Shown piece after piece: positions 29,036-39,117 of a stretch of 64,000 nt of DNA. The position numbers and the translations under genes are program-made. This DNA comes from Aureococcus anophagefferens (lineage: Eukaryota > Sar > Pelagophyceae > Pelagomonadales > Pelagomonadaceae). Numbering within the stretch: position 1 is the first letter of the stretch; each line of letters begins with the position of its first letter. Under the pieces are notes generated by a model. That model saw only the letters and a list, made by a program, of their open reading frames with translations, ran no database searches and was not told the DNA's origin. The DNA lies in assembly GCF_000186865.1 (NCBI RefSeq), contig NW_008705561.1, forward strand, positions 831,168 through 895,167, given 5' to 3'.

Positions 29036-29144
29036 GGCGAGAGCTCTGCAGATCTGCGTGTTCAAGCAGGGCAGCCAATTACAAAAGCGCAACAAAGATG
29101 AAGTAGAGGGCAATCGGCGAGCTGTGTAAAAAGCCTCTGTGGCA

Positions 29145-31151
29145 ATGGACCCCTCGGTCTTTGCCAACATCGGCGGCTTCCTCGGCGGCGGCCTGCCCGC
29201 GGCGCCGCCGGCGCGCGCGACACCAAAACCGACGCCAACGCAGGCGCAACCACCACCGCCCGCGACAGCGCACCGCACGCGCTGCGTCGTCTTCTCCAAG
29301 GACCGCGCCTTCCAGCTGCGGTGCCTCCTGCGGTCCCTCAAAAAGAACGTCACCGTCGACGAGACCCTCGTGCTCTGGCGCGCCGACGACGACGGCGGCG
29401 CCGCGGCCTACGCGGGCGTCGCGCGCGAGTTCGAAGGCGCGACGTTCGCGCGGGAAGCGGGCTCCGCCGAGCTCCGCGCCGCCGTCGCCGAGACGGCGAC
29501 GAACGTCGACTTCGTGCTCTTCCTCGTCGACGACGCCCTGCTCCTCAGACCCGTGGACCTCCGCGCCTGCGCGCGAGCGCTCGCGGACCGACCGGACGCG
29601 CTCGCGGCGCACCTGCGGCTGTCGCCGTGCGTGAGCTGGTCGCACGCGGCCTCCAAGGCCTGCGCGCCGCCGTCCTTCGAGCTCCCGCCGTCCGCCGTCG
29701 GCGGGACGCCCGGCGACGTGCTCTTCTTCGACCGGCGCGGCGCGGCGGGCGACTGGAACTACCCCTGGGATCTGTGCGGCGGGCTGTACCGCGCCGAGGA
29801 CGCCGCGGCGATTCTGGGCGCCGTCGGGGACGCGGCCCTGGGCCACCCGAACCGTCTCGAGGCCGCCGGCGACGCGGCGTTGAAGCGCGGCGCCCTCGAG
29901 GCGCTGGGCGCGCGGCGGCCGCGGTGCGCGTGCCTCGCGGCGCCCGCGCTGACCTGCGTGACCGTCAACCGCGTCCAGGACGTCTACGCGGCGCCGGTCT
30001 ACGGCGGCGCGCCGACGCTGGATGATTTAAACGCGCGCTGCGGCGACCCCGCCGCGGACCTCGACGCCGACCACTACCGCCTCGCGCGCTTCGACAGCGT
30101 CCACGTCGGCGACGTCGCGGAGAGGAAGGTTCCGGAGGCCGCGCCGCTCGTGAGCGTGCTCATGCCCGCGCGCGACGCCGAGAAGACCGTCGAGCGCGCC
30201 CTGCGGTCCGCCCTGGACGACGGCGTCGCCGAGGTCGTGGTCGTGGACGACGGGAGCGCGGACGGCACCGCGGACGCGGTCCGACGCGTCGCCGACGCCC
30301 GCGTGGTCCTGGTCCGACTCCCGGAATCGCGCGGCGTCGCCGGCGCGCTCAACGCGGGCCTCGCGCGCTGCCGGGAGCCCTTCGTCGCCCGCCTCGACGC
30401 CGACGACGTCGCGGCGCCCGGGCGCTTCGCGGCGCAGGCGGCCGCGCTCGCCGCGCGGACCGACGTCGATTTCCTGGGCGCGGGCTGCGTGTCCTTCGAC
30501 CTCGCCACGAACACGGCCGGCACCTATGTCCAGCACCCGCACTGCCCGCTGCTCGTGGGCTGGGCGCTGCACTTTTCGTGCTGCGTCGCGCATCCGACGG
30601 TGCTCTGCCGCCGGGCCGCGCTCGAGGCGCTCGGCGGCTACGACGAGCGCTGCCGCGCGGAGGACTACGACCTGTGGCTCCGCGCGACGGAGCGCAACGC
30701 GACGGCGGTCATGAACCTGTCGGAGCCGCTCGTCTGGCTCGCCAAGGCCGCGGCGTCCGTGAGCAAAGCCCGCGGCGCCGAGCTCCGCGCGGACGCGGAC
30801 GCGGCGGCGGCGCGCGCGTTCGCCCGGCGCCTCGGCGGGCCCGTCGACGCCGCCGCCGCGGCGGCGCTCCGGCGGCCCGAGGACGGCGGCCTCGCGGCCC
30901 TGGGCGCCGCGGGCGACCTGCTCCTCCGCCTCGAGGCCGCGTTCCTCGCCGCGGACCCGGGCCCGGTCCCGGACTCGCCGACGCTCCGCCTCGGCCCGGC
31001 GCGCGCCGCGGCCCACGTCCGCGCCGACGTCCTCGCGCGCCTCGGCGAGCTCCACGTCCACGCCATGCGGCAGGGCGGCGTCTGCGGCGCCTGGACGCGG
31101 CGGGCGACGCCGGCCCAGCAGGCCGCGGCGCTGCGCGCGCTCCTAAGCTAG
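29145..31151 (+). CDS. double glycosyltransferase (two GT-A domains in one chain)
   Basis: 668 residues from ATG 29145, no intron. Residues about 45-300 form a first nucleotide-sugar-transferase-like domain (CVVFSKDRAFQLRCLLRSL, DFVLFLVDDALLLRP with a D-D motif, ACLAAPALTCVTVNRVQ). Residues about 335-560 are a canonical GT2 domain: VSVLMPARDAEKTVERAL, EVVVVDDGSADGTADAV, FVARLDADDVAAPGRF (DXD) and GGYDERCRAEDYDLWLRA. A Pro-rich linker is at the N-terminus and an Ala-rich helix at the C-terminus. Likely builds a surface or secreted glycan with two different transfers. Confidence 0.82.
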   Translation: MDPSVFANIGGFLGGGLPAAPPARATPKPTPTQAQPPPPATAHRTRCVVFSKDRAFQLRCLLRSLKKNVTVDETLVLWRADDDGGAAAYAGVAREFEGATFAREAGSAELRAAVAETATNVDFVLFLVDDALLLRPVDLRACARALADRPDALAAHLRLSPCVSWSHAASKACAPPSFELPPSAVGGTPGDVLFFDRRGAAGDWNYPWDLCGGLYRAEDAAAILGAVGDAALGHPNRLEAAGDAALKRGALEALGARRPRCACLAAPALTCVTVNRVQDVYAAPVYGGAPTLDDLNARCGDPAADLDADHYRLARFDSVHVGDVAERKVPEAAPLVSVLMPARDAEKTVERALRSALDDGVAEVVVVDDGSADGTADAVRRVADARVVLVRLPESRGVAGALNAGLARCREPFVARLDADDVAAPGRFAAQAAALAARTDVDFLGAGCVSFDLATNTAGTYVQHPHCPLLVGWALHFSCCVAHPTVLCRRAALEALGGYDERCRAEDYDLWLRATERNATAVMNLSEPLVWLAKAAASVSKARGAELRADADAAAARAFARRLGGPVDAAAAAALRRPEDGGLAALGAAGDLLLRLEAAFLAADPGPVPDSPTLRLGPARAAAHVRADVLARLGELHVHAMRQGGVCGAWTRRATPAQQAAALRALLS

Positions 31152-31353
31152 GGAATTGTACCCCGGCCCCGAAATTGGTTTCGACGTTCTTACGTGTCAG
31201 TGACGCCGCGGCTTCGATCTCGCGACGGTCGGAACGTCGGCGCGACGCGCGGGCCCCGCGGGCGCCCCGTCGCCGGGGGTCGCCCGCGCGCCGCCGGGCG
31301 ACGCCGGGGGATGGGCCCGGGCGCGGGGCGCCCTGTTTTTTTTGGCGCGGCGC

Positions 31354-31677
31354 TCAGATGCAACACGGCTCGGTGCACTCGGGCCCGCAGCTCGCGCACC
31401 GCGGGTTGGAACAGCACCCGCGACACGCGGGGTTCTCGCAGCACCGGCTCGACTTGCCGCGGCAGCAGGGCGCCTGGCAGTTCTCGTCGCAGCCGCCGCG
31501 GCAGCAGGGCTCGTTGCAGACGGGGGCGGCGAGGAGGGCCGTGGAGAGTTGAACCGCGTAGGACTGCGCCGCGCGGGCGGGGCCGAGCGCCGAGCGGTAG
31601 ATTTTCGTCGGCTGGAGCGCGATGACGCGCCACAGCGTGAGAAAGAGGGCGATGAGAGAGCGGGGGGTGTTAGCCAT
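31354..31677 (-). CDS. small Cys-rich secreted protein
   Basis: 107 residues from ATG 31677. An N-terminal hydrophobic signal (LIALFLTLWRVIALQ) is followed by a short spacer and a C-terminal half with about twenty cysteines, arranged in CC pairs (EPCCRGG, APCCRGK, SRCCENP, RGCCSNP, EPCC). Three related PCC units suggest internal duplication. Such arrays are either disulfide-bonded or metal-binding; no family is recognised. Confidence 0.6.
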   Translation of the reverse strand: MANTPRSLIALFLTLWRVIALQPTKIYRSALGPARAAQSYAVQLSTALLAAPVCNEPCCRGGCDENCQAPCCRGKSSRCCENPACRGCCSNPRCASCGPECTEPCCI

Positions 31678-31951
31678 CGTACACGATTGCAGTGCCAGGC
31701 GAGGACTGGGGAGCTTCACTCTGAGCTCTTATCGACAAAGCACGTGTCGGACGACGTTGATGTTTGCCCTGTCGGCGCGCGCGTCGACCTATAGCTAGGC
31801 TGAGCCACGACGCCGCTGTCGCCGGCCGACTCGGAGGCCTCACCGGGTGGCCGCGCGAACATCCATGGTCCGGCACAAGACCCAGCAGAAATGAGAACGT
31901 TGTGCTGCTTTCGCGGGGGGACATCCGCGGCAAAAAACAACCGAGAACGTG

Positions 31952-34104
31952 TTACAGGTCCAGCTTCCGCTCGAAGTTCGGCGGCAGGGGCGGCCCGTGG
32001 ACCGGCGGCGTCTCGTCCGGGTAGGCCGCGGGCAGCGACGGGAGCGGCGCGTCGCCGGCCGCGTCCTCCCGCCGCGGCGCGTCGGCGGCCGCGTCGTCCC
32101 GTCGCGGCGCGTCGCCGGCCGCGCCGTCGTCGTCGTCGACGAGGCCGCCGCCGCCGATGGCCTTGGGCGCGCGGGCGACGATGTCCTTCTCGTGCTGGAG
32201 GAAGGCCTTGGCGGCCTTGTGGAGCTCGGCCTGCATCGTCTCGACCTGCTTGTCGCGCGCCTTCACGTTCGCGTCCAAATTCGCGACGAGCTCCGACAGC
32301 CGCTGGATCTCCTCGTCGCGGGCCTTGACCTGGGCGTCGACCATCTCCCGCCGCGCCTCCATGTTCTTGAGCTCCCGGGTCAGCAGCTCCTCCTGGAGCA
32401 TCGACGAGTCCGCGAACGCGCGGTCGACGAGCTCCTGCGCCTCGTCCTCGCAGCGCCGGCGCTGCTCGTCGAACCAGCGCTCCTGCTCGCGCCGCGCCTC
32501 CGCCGCGACGTCGACGACGGCCTCGGCCTCCTGGAGGTCGCGCCGCGTCGCCTCGTGGGCCGCCCGCTCCCTCGCGAGCGCGGCCTCGAGGCGGTCGCGC
32601 GCGGCCCGCGCGGCCTCGAGGTCCGCGCGCAGGCCGTCGCTCTCGGACCGCGCGCCGTCGGCGGCGCCCGCCTTCTTCTCGAGCTCCGCCCGGTGCAGCG
32701 CGAGCTCCTCCTCGAGCGCGTTGTTGAGCTGCGCGTATTCCAAAACCCGCCGCTCCGCGTTGTTCCGCTCCCGCGTCATGCGCGCCATCTGCTGCCGCGC
32801 GGAGGCGTACATCTTCGCGTAGGCCCGGCCCGTGATGCCGTCGCGGCCCGCCGCGTCGCTCGCGTCGCCGTCCGGGTCGCGCGCGAGCGGCGGCGCGGCC
32901 GCCGAGATCTCGCCCTTCTCGAGCGCGGCGAGCAGCGGCGGCTTCAGGCCGCCGCGGACCGCGGGCGGCTCCTCCGGCGGCGGCAGCGCCGGCGCGTCCG
33001 GGTCGTCGGACGCGTCGTCGTCGTCGTCCTTCGTCTCCGGGTACCCCGCCGCCTCCGCGTCCATCGCGGCCCGCGCGGCGTCCTCCGCGTAGAGGGCGTC
33101 CTGGGCGATCAGCTGCGCGGCGATCTCCGCCTCGAAGTCCGGCGGGAAGTAGGTCGCGATGGTCTCCGTCGCGGCTTTGAGATGGTACGTCAGCTCCTGC
33201 TGCTCCTCGACGGTCCGCACCTGGGCGGGAAAAGAGAGATTCGACGTCGCTTCAACGTGGGTGTTCCGCGCGCGCGCGTTCCGGGAAAAGCATCCACGCG
33301 TCGAGACCGTTCCGAGAGATGATCGCTCGTCCAAACATCAGCCGAAACGAGTGGAACACGGCCGAGATAGAAGTTGGGAATGTCGCGCTCTTTTCCCGCC
33401 CCGGTCCGCGCGAGCAGCTTGTGCTTCGCGATGCAGCTCAGCGTCGCCGCGGCGGCCGCGGCGGCGGCCTCGGCGTTCGTCGCGTCCGCGGCGCGCAGGC
33501 GGGCCTCCAGCGCTTCGACGCGCGTCGACGCGGACCGCTCGTTCGCCTCCGCGGAGTCGCGCGCCGCGGCCGCCTTGGCGCGCGCGACTCTCTCGGCGTC
33601 GAGGTCCCGCCGCAGCTTCGCGGCCGCGGCGTCGCGGTCGCGCGCGGACGCCTCGGCCGCGCGCCGGTCCTGCGCGTGCGCGCTCTGGAGCCGCGCGTTC
33701 TCGCCGGCGACGGCGCGCGACGCCTCGCGCTCGCGCGCGAGCGCGACGCGCGCCTCGTCGAGCGCCGCGTCGCCCGTCGGCGGCTCCGGCGGCGCCTCAG
33801 GCTCCGGCTCCGGCGGCGGCGGCGCGGCCGCGGCCGGCGGCGGCGGCGGCGGCGGCGACGCGGACCGCGGCGCGGGCGCGGGCGCCGGCTCGTCGCCCGC
33901 GGCGATGGGCGCGTACTTGCGCTCGAGCTGGCGCACGAGCTCGTCCTCGCGGCCGACGTACTTGCTCAGGATCACGTCGACGGAGCCGAGCTTCTCCGGG
34001 TTGAACTCCGTGTAGAACTTGATGATCCAGTCCCGGATCGACTCGTCGGGCTGCTCGTCGGCGTCGAGCGCGTCCTGCGCCGCCTCGAAGTCGGTCTCGT
34101 TCAT
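31952..34104 (-). CDS. long coiled-coil protein, split by an introner
   Basis: The exons 34104-33412 and 33220-31952 join in phase 0 to 653 residues (KLL|VRTVEEQQ). Residues about 22-66 are a compact helical module (IRDWIIKFYTEFNPEKLGSV ... LERKY) shared with the PH-like gene at 42 kb. A Pro-rich linker follows (PPPPPPPAAAAPPPP), then coiled coil before and after the splice, including a long Glu/Arg/Ala helix of ~250 residues. The C-terminus is acidic with repeated DAPRRDDAA units. Probably a cytoskeletal, ciliary or vesicle-tethering scaffold; function is inferred from architecture only. Confidence 0.8.
33221..33403 (-). mobile_element. introner element copy 2, functions as a GC-AG intron
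   Basis: 183 bp. The intron is 33411-33221. Target duplication is GCGCGGAC on the donor side (33411-33404) and GTGCGGAC on the exon side (33220-33213), one mismatch. TIRs: GGGCGGGAAAAGAG / CTCTTTTCCCGCCC. The acceptor CCCAG is carried by the element. Splicing between CTC and GTG keeps phase 0. Core is in the forward orientation relative to the gene. Confidence 0.93.
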
Positions 34105-34267
34105 CGCTGCGACCGCTGCGCGAGGCCGCGACGACGCGCGGTCGCTGCGACGTTCCGTGCGCGCAGGCCGCCTGCGCGCGTCGCGCGCGATGCCTCTCGA
34201 TGGCAGCCTCGCGGAGTACTAGTGCACCTTGAGCTCATTGAACCATGTTGCAGCTGCTGCGAGCAAG

Positions 34268-34804
34268 CTACTTACCCCTGAACGCGGACATCGTGCCGCC
34301 GTGGAAGTCGGCGTGCTCGTCGTGCAAGTCGGCGTGTGGTTCGAAGTCGTCCGGGCTCATGTCGCGGCACCGCGCGACGGGCGAGCCGCTCGGCGAGGTC
34401 ACGCCGACTTCCGGGTAGGGGTCCTCCTCCTCCTCCTTTTCTTGGTCGTCCGCCTCGCGGCGGCAGGTCAGCTCCTCCGTCCCGTAGGAGCAGCAGAGGA
34501 AGGGGCCGAAGGTCGTGCCGAGCCAGCTGTCCTTGCTGGGATCGGCCTTGGCGTCCTCGTTGAGCTTGGCGGTCAGCTCGCTGCTCGCCTTGCGGACGGC
34601 GCCCTCGCGCATCGGCGGCCGCTTGCCGTCCTTGCTCTTCACGAGCACGTAGTTCGTGTCGAGGATCGGGCTGCCCGTGCGCGGAGTCGACCGGGTCCGT
34701 CGAAAGGACGTCGATCCGGCGCCGACGCCGGGCGGCGCCCCGCGGCCGCCCTGGCCGCCGCCGCGGCCGCCGAACTCCTTCACGCGAGGCGAGCCGCGCG
34801 GCAT
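34268..34804 (-). CDS. hypothetical protein, Gly/Arg-rich start and acidic end
   Basis: 178 residues with an ATG start. The N-terminus is Gly/Arg-rich (GGRGGGQGGRG), the middle is hydrophilic with NYVLVKSKDGKRP and a hydrophobic, cysteine-containing patch (TTFGPFLCCSYGTEE), and the end is acidic. No family recognised. A GTAAGT sequence overlaps the stop codon, so a further 3' exon cannot be excluded. Confidence 0.45.
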   Translation of the reverse strand: MPRGSPRVKEFGGRGGGQGGRGAPPGVGAGSTSFRRTRSTPRTGSPILDTNYVLVKSKDGKRPPMREGAVRKASSELTAKLNEDAKADPSKDSWLGTTFGPFLCCSYGTEELTCRREADDQEKEEEEDPYPEVGVTSPSGSPVARCRDMSPDDFEPHADLHDEHADFHGGTMSAFRGK

Positions 34805-34996
34805 GGGTCAAGTACCGAGCGCGGAAGCGCCGCCAGACACAGCAAAGCTAGGAGAAGCGACCCCAACCCAGCGGTCCCCACCCCTGGAGGGAGCGCGGCT
34901 GCCACCCAGTGAGGCACTCCGAAAGAGCGGATCGAGTTTGTATGAAACTACTTCACTTTCACCGAGCTTGAACTGCAAGTTGTTAAAATGGCGAGT

Positions 34997-37084
34997 TCAC
35001 GCGAGGAACTTCTTCTCCTTGACGATCCTCCGCGTGACCTCGGCGACGGCGTCGCTGACGGCGTCGCGGTCGTCCGGGTGGAACTTGGAGAGGTCGAACT
35101 TGTCCGGGTGCCAGCGGAGGAGCGCGGCGCGGACGGCCCGCTTCCGGTCGTCGACGGGGTCCGCGCGCGACGCGCCGGACACGGAGCCGGAGCGCCTCGG
35201 CAGGGGCAGGTCGCCGAGGCGGAGCGCGCCCTCGGCCGCCGCCTCGAGCTTCGTCTCGAATCGCGCGAACGCCGCGGCCGGGTCGCGCGGCGCCGGCGGC
35301 GGCCGCGCCTTCGGCGGCGGCGGCGGCGGCGGCATGGCGGCCTCGAAGTTCGGCGGCGGCGGCATGGGCGGCGGCCCCGGCTGGTGGGGCGGCGGCGGCG
35401 GCGGCCGCTCCGCGGCGCCGCGCGCGAGCCGCGCCGCGAGCGCGTCGCGCTCGCGGAGCGCGAGGTCGACCTCCGTCGCCTCCTCGCGCACGGCCGACGC
35501 GTCCCGCGCCCAGGAGGGGAGGCCCGCCGCCTCGTCGCGGCCCTGGGCGCGCCGCAGGCCCTCGAGCGCGTCCGCGAGCTCCGCCAGGCGCGCGGGCGTC
35601 GCCTTCGCGTCGAGCGCCGCCGCGAGCAGCGCGGCCCGCTTCGCGAGGCGGTCGAGCGCCGCGGCGTCGCCGGCCGCGGGCCGCGGGCCGAGGGCGTTGC
35701 GCCCGAGCGCGAGGTCCGTCTTCGCGGCGATGACCGCGCGGTGGCGGCCGCGCGCGCCGAGCTTCGCGCCGTCGTCGGCCGCGAGCGACAACCCCGCGCG
35801 GCACTTGAGCGCGAAGAGGGCCGCGCGGTTCGGCGGCGCGCCGCCCGGGGGCGCGCCGGAGCCGCCGCCGCCGGNNNNNNNNNNNNNNNNNNNNNNNNNN
35901 NNNNNNNNNNNNNNNNNNNNNNNNNNNNNNNNNNNNNNNNNNNNNNNNNNNNNNNNNNNNNNNNNNNNNNNNNNNNNNNNNNNNNNNNNNNNNNNNNNNN
36001 NNNNNNNNNNNNNNNNNNNNNNNNNNNNNNNNNNNNNNNNNNNNNNNNNNNNNNNNNNNNNNNNNNNNNNNNNNNNNNNNNNNNNNNNNNNNNNNNNNNN
36101 NNNNNNNNNNNNNNNNNNNNNNNNNNNNNNNNNNNNNNNNNNNNNNNNNNNNNNNNNNNNNNNNNNNNNNNNNNNNNNNNNNNNNNNNNNNNNNNNNNNN
36201 NNNNNNNNNNNNNNNNNNNNNNNNNNNNNNNNNNNNNNNNNNNNNNNNNNNNNNNNNNNNNNNNNNNNNNNNNNNNNNNNNNNNNNNNNNNNNNNNNNNN
36301 NNNNNNNNNNNNNNNNNNNNNNNNNNNNNNNNNNNNNNNNNNNNNNNNNNNNNNNNNNNNNNNNNNNNNNNNNNNNNNNNNNNNNNNNNNNNNNNNNNNN
36401 NNNNNNNNNNNNNNNNNNNNNNNNNNNNNNNNNNNNNNNCTCGTCGCCCTTGGCCTTGGCGCGGGCGACGACCTCGGGGATGTCGCGGCCCGGCGACCCC
36501 GACGACGACCGCGGCCGCTCCCGCGGCGTCGCCTGGACCCGCGGCGCCTCGCGGGGCGCCTCGGCGCCCCGGGGCGTCGCGTCGCCGGACCGCCGGCGCC
36601 GCGCGCACTCCACGAGGCCCGCGGACGCGGCGCGCACGCCCCGGTCCCGCAGGTCCTTGAAGGCGCGGCGCGCCGCCTCGACGTCGCCGCCGTCGAGGAG
36701 CGCCTTCGCCGCGCGCAGCGCCGCCGCGTCCTCGCCGCCGCCCGGGGGCCGCTTGCGGTTCCGCGCGCGCTTCCGCTCGACGCGCTGCCGCGTCCGCTCG
36801 GCCTTGGCGTCCTCGGCCTCCGCCGCGGACCGCGCCTCCCGCGACACGCGCTCCGCCGCGCGCTCGAAGGCCTCCTTCGGGGGCGGCTCCACGTTCTCCG
36901 GCTCCGCCCGGGGCGTCGGCGCGCCGGCGCGCGCCGCCGGCGCCTCCTCGTCGGCGGGCGGCGGCGCGTCGCCCTTGGGCCGCGCCGCGGGGATGGACCG
37001 CCAGAGGCGCTTGATGCCCGACGACACGGACCCGCGCAGGCCGCCCTTGGACTCGTTCGACGGCTTCATGGCCCGCCGAAGCAT
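34997..37084 (-). CDS. Pro/Ala-rich protein with C-terminal J-like (WHPDKF) domain, contains a gap
   Basis: One frame from ATG 37084 (or 37069) to the stop at 34997, with 565 N in the middle; both flanks share a frame. The N-terminal part is basic and Pro-rich; the middle is Ala/Arg-rich helix; a poly-Pro block (PPPPPPHQPGPPPMPPPP) precedes the end. The last ~50 residues, RAALLRWHPDKFDLSKFHPD followed by a helix, resemble the degenerate J-domain at the C-terminus of NFKBIL1-type proteins. Exact function unknown. Starts 120-140 bp from the divergent RCC1 gene. Confidence 0.65.
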   Translation of the reverse strand: MLRRAMKPSNESKGGLRGSVSSGIKRLWRSIPAARPKGDAPPPADEEAPAARAGAPTPRAEPENVEPPPKEAFERAAERVSREARSAAEAEDAKAERTRQRVERKRARNRKRPPGGGEDAAALRAAKALLDGGDVEAARRAFKDLRDRGVRAASAGLVECARRRRSGDATPRGAEAPREAPRVQATPRERPRSSSGSPGRDIPEVVARAKAKGDEXXXXXXXXXXXXXXXXXXXXXXXXXXXXXXXXXXXXXXXXXXXXXXXXXXXXXXXXXXXXXXXXXXXXXXXXXXXXXXXXXXXXXXXXXXXXXXXXXXXXXXXXXXXXXXXXXXXXXXXXXXXXXXXXXXXXXXXXXXXXXXXXXXXXXXXXXXXXXXXXXXXXXXXXXXXXXXXXXXXXXXXXXXXXXGGGGSGAPPGGAPPNRAALFALKCRAGLSLAADDGAKLGARGRHRAVIAAKTDLALGRNALGPRPAAGDAAALDRLAKRAALLAAALDAKATPARLAELADALEGLRRAQGRDEAAGLPSWARDASAVREEATEVDLALRERDALAARLARGAAERPPPPPPHQPGPPPMPPPPNFEAAMPPPPPPPKARPPPAPRDPAAAFARFETKLEAAAEGALRLGDLPLPRRSGSVSGASRADPVDDRKRAVRAALLRWHPDKFDLSKFHPDDRDAVSDAVAEVTRRIVKEKKFLA
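35875..36439. other. assembly gap (565 N)
   Basis: Unknown bases inside the WHPDKF-domain gene. Confidence 0.99.
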
Positions 37085-37206
37085 GCAAGCGCTTGGCAGC
37101 GTCGCAGCCTGAGTCCCAACCGGCTTCTCGACAGGGAAATGTTTACGCATCTTTACGTGTTGAACGCTGCCCAGCGCCGCGATGATCGAGGCTGCCTAAA
37201 CCTAGG

Positions 37207-39071
37207 ATGGACGCGCTGCGCCTGGAGTGGACGACGGGCAAGGACGGCGAGGTGGCGTGTGTCGGCGGGCGTACCGTGCTGGGTTGCAGCGAGCTCGACG
37301 ACGACGCGTTCTGCGTCGCCATCGACGACGAGGCGTTCCTGCGGATCCGGGGCCGCGTGCCCTTTGGCTGCGAGAGCGAGCCGGGCCACGAGTACAACTT
37401 CCTCGGTCCGGGGTCGCGGGCGACGACGCCCTTCGCGGACGAGGCGGCGCGGCGCGCCGTCTACGTCCGCGAGCGGCGCCGGAGCCGGACGATAGAAAAC
37501 GCGACGCTCCGCCACGCGCACCTCGTCGCGTCGGGCCGCACGCACAGCGTCGTCGTCGGCGGCGACGGCACGGCCTACAAATTGTGGCACGGCGAGGCGC
37601 GCGACGACGCGCTCCTCCTGTCGCCGCTGCGCATGCACCCGACGCCGTACGTCGTCCGCGTCGTCGCCGCGGGCTGGACGGACTTCCTCCTCCTCTCCGA
37701 GGCCGGCGCGCTCTACGCCTGCGCCGTCGACGAGGACACGCCCCGCGCCGTGGACGCGCTCATCGGCGTGCGCATCCGCGCCATCGCCTGCGGCAGCGAG
37801 CACTTCGCCGCGGCGAGCCACCGCGGCGACTGCTACACCTGGGGCAAGGGCCAGGGCAGGAAAAGGGTGATTCAACGTCGCTTCAACGTGAGTGTTCCGC
37901 GCGCGCGCGCTCCGGAAAAAGCAACCACGCGTCGAGACCGTCCCGAGAGATGATCGCTCGTCCAAGAATCAGCCGAAACGAGTGGAAAACGGCCGAGAGA
38001 GGAGCCTTTGAAGTTGGGAATTTCGCACCCTTTTCCTGCCCAGGCAAGGGCGCCGCGGGGCGGCTGGGCCACGGCGACGAGGACGACGTGCCGCGGCCCA
38101 AACTCGTGGACGCCCTGGCGAACTCGAACGTCTGCGCCGTCGGCGGCGGCCTGGCGCACACGCTCGCGCTGTGCTGCGACGCAAACGGCAAGCACGGCGC
38201 GATCACGATGGCGTTCGGCGAGGGCAAGCACGGGAAGCTGGGCGTCGGCGACGCCGAGGATCGCCTGCGCCCCGCGCGCGTGCGCATGAACGGCGTGTCG
38301 TCCCTGTCCCTGGGCCACCAGCACACGCTCCTCGTCGACGACCGCGGCGACTGCTTCGGCCACGGCTGCGGCTACCGCAACGGCCACCCGGACCACGCGG
38401 ACCTGCCGTTCCCGCGGCGCATCCCGGGCCTGCGGGGCGTCGACGTCGTCGCCGTCGCCGCGGGCCGCTACCGCTCCTTCGCCGCGGCGAAAGACGGCAA
38501 AGTCTACGCGTGGGGCGGCGACCGCGCGGCGCGGCGCAAGTCGAAGCCCGCGATGGACGAGCACCTGCGCGTGGCCTGCGACGTCTGCCACGTCTGCCGC
38601 CGCCGGGACCACGTCGCCCGGGCGCCGCGCCTCCTGAGGGAGGCGAGCCGCCTGCAGGCGCGCGAGGAGGAGCCGTTCTGGCCCTTCGCGCGGCCGATCC
38701 GCGTCGTCGACCCGGAGTTCGACGAGGACATCCCGCCGGACACGGACGAGTGCAACTACCCGGCCCAGCCCGTGGTCATGGAGATTTCCGCCCACCACGA
38801 GCCCTACGTCGTCGACGTCGTCGTCGCCGTGAAACGCGACGCGGGCTTCCCGGGCGCGCCCGACGACGCGGGCGAGTTCTTCCGGTCAAACATCCGCCAG
38901 CTCAAGTGGCGCGTCGACCCCTTCGACTCGCGGACGCTCATCCTCACGCGCCACGCGCGGTCCCACGGCGACCCGCCGCCCGTGGACGACGCCTTCACCT
39001 TCAAGGACCGCGGCCGCGCGGCGGACTGGTGCTTCGTCCTCGACCAGTGGTACGTCTGGGAGCCCCTCTAA
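37207..39071 (+). CDS. RCC1-repeat protein, split by an introner
   Basis: The exons 37207-37843 and 38044-39071 join TGG G|GC AAG in phase 1 to 554 residues. Several RCC1 blades are visible: HSVVVGGDGTAYKLWHG, GDCYTWGKGAAGRLGHGDED (the splice falls inside this blade), TMAFGEGKHGKLGVGDAEDR, HTLLVDDRGDCFGHGCGYR and RSFAAAKDGKVYAWGGD. The C-terminal ~170 residues form a separate region with a CXXCXVCRRRDH cluster. Family roles include nucleotide exchange on small GTPases and ubiquitin-ligase scaffolding. Stop is 46 bp from the convergent GH31 stop. Confidence 0.88.
37852..38043 (+). mobile_element. introner element copy 3, functions as a GC-AG intron
   Basis: 192 bp; intron 37844-38043. Perfect 8 bp target duplication GCAAGGGC at 37844-37851 and 38044-38051. 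TIRs: GGGCAGGAAAAGG / CCTTTTCCTGCCC. Donor is GCAAGG, from the target copy; the acceptor CCCAG is the element's end. Removing it restores an RCC1 blade. Core is reversed relative to the gene. Confidence 0.95.
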
Positions 39072-39117
39072 AAGCCCGGGTGTTAGGGGCGATTCGCCGG
39101 GGGCACGAGGACCGCCC

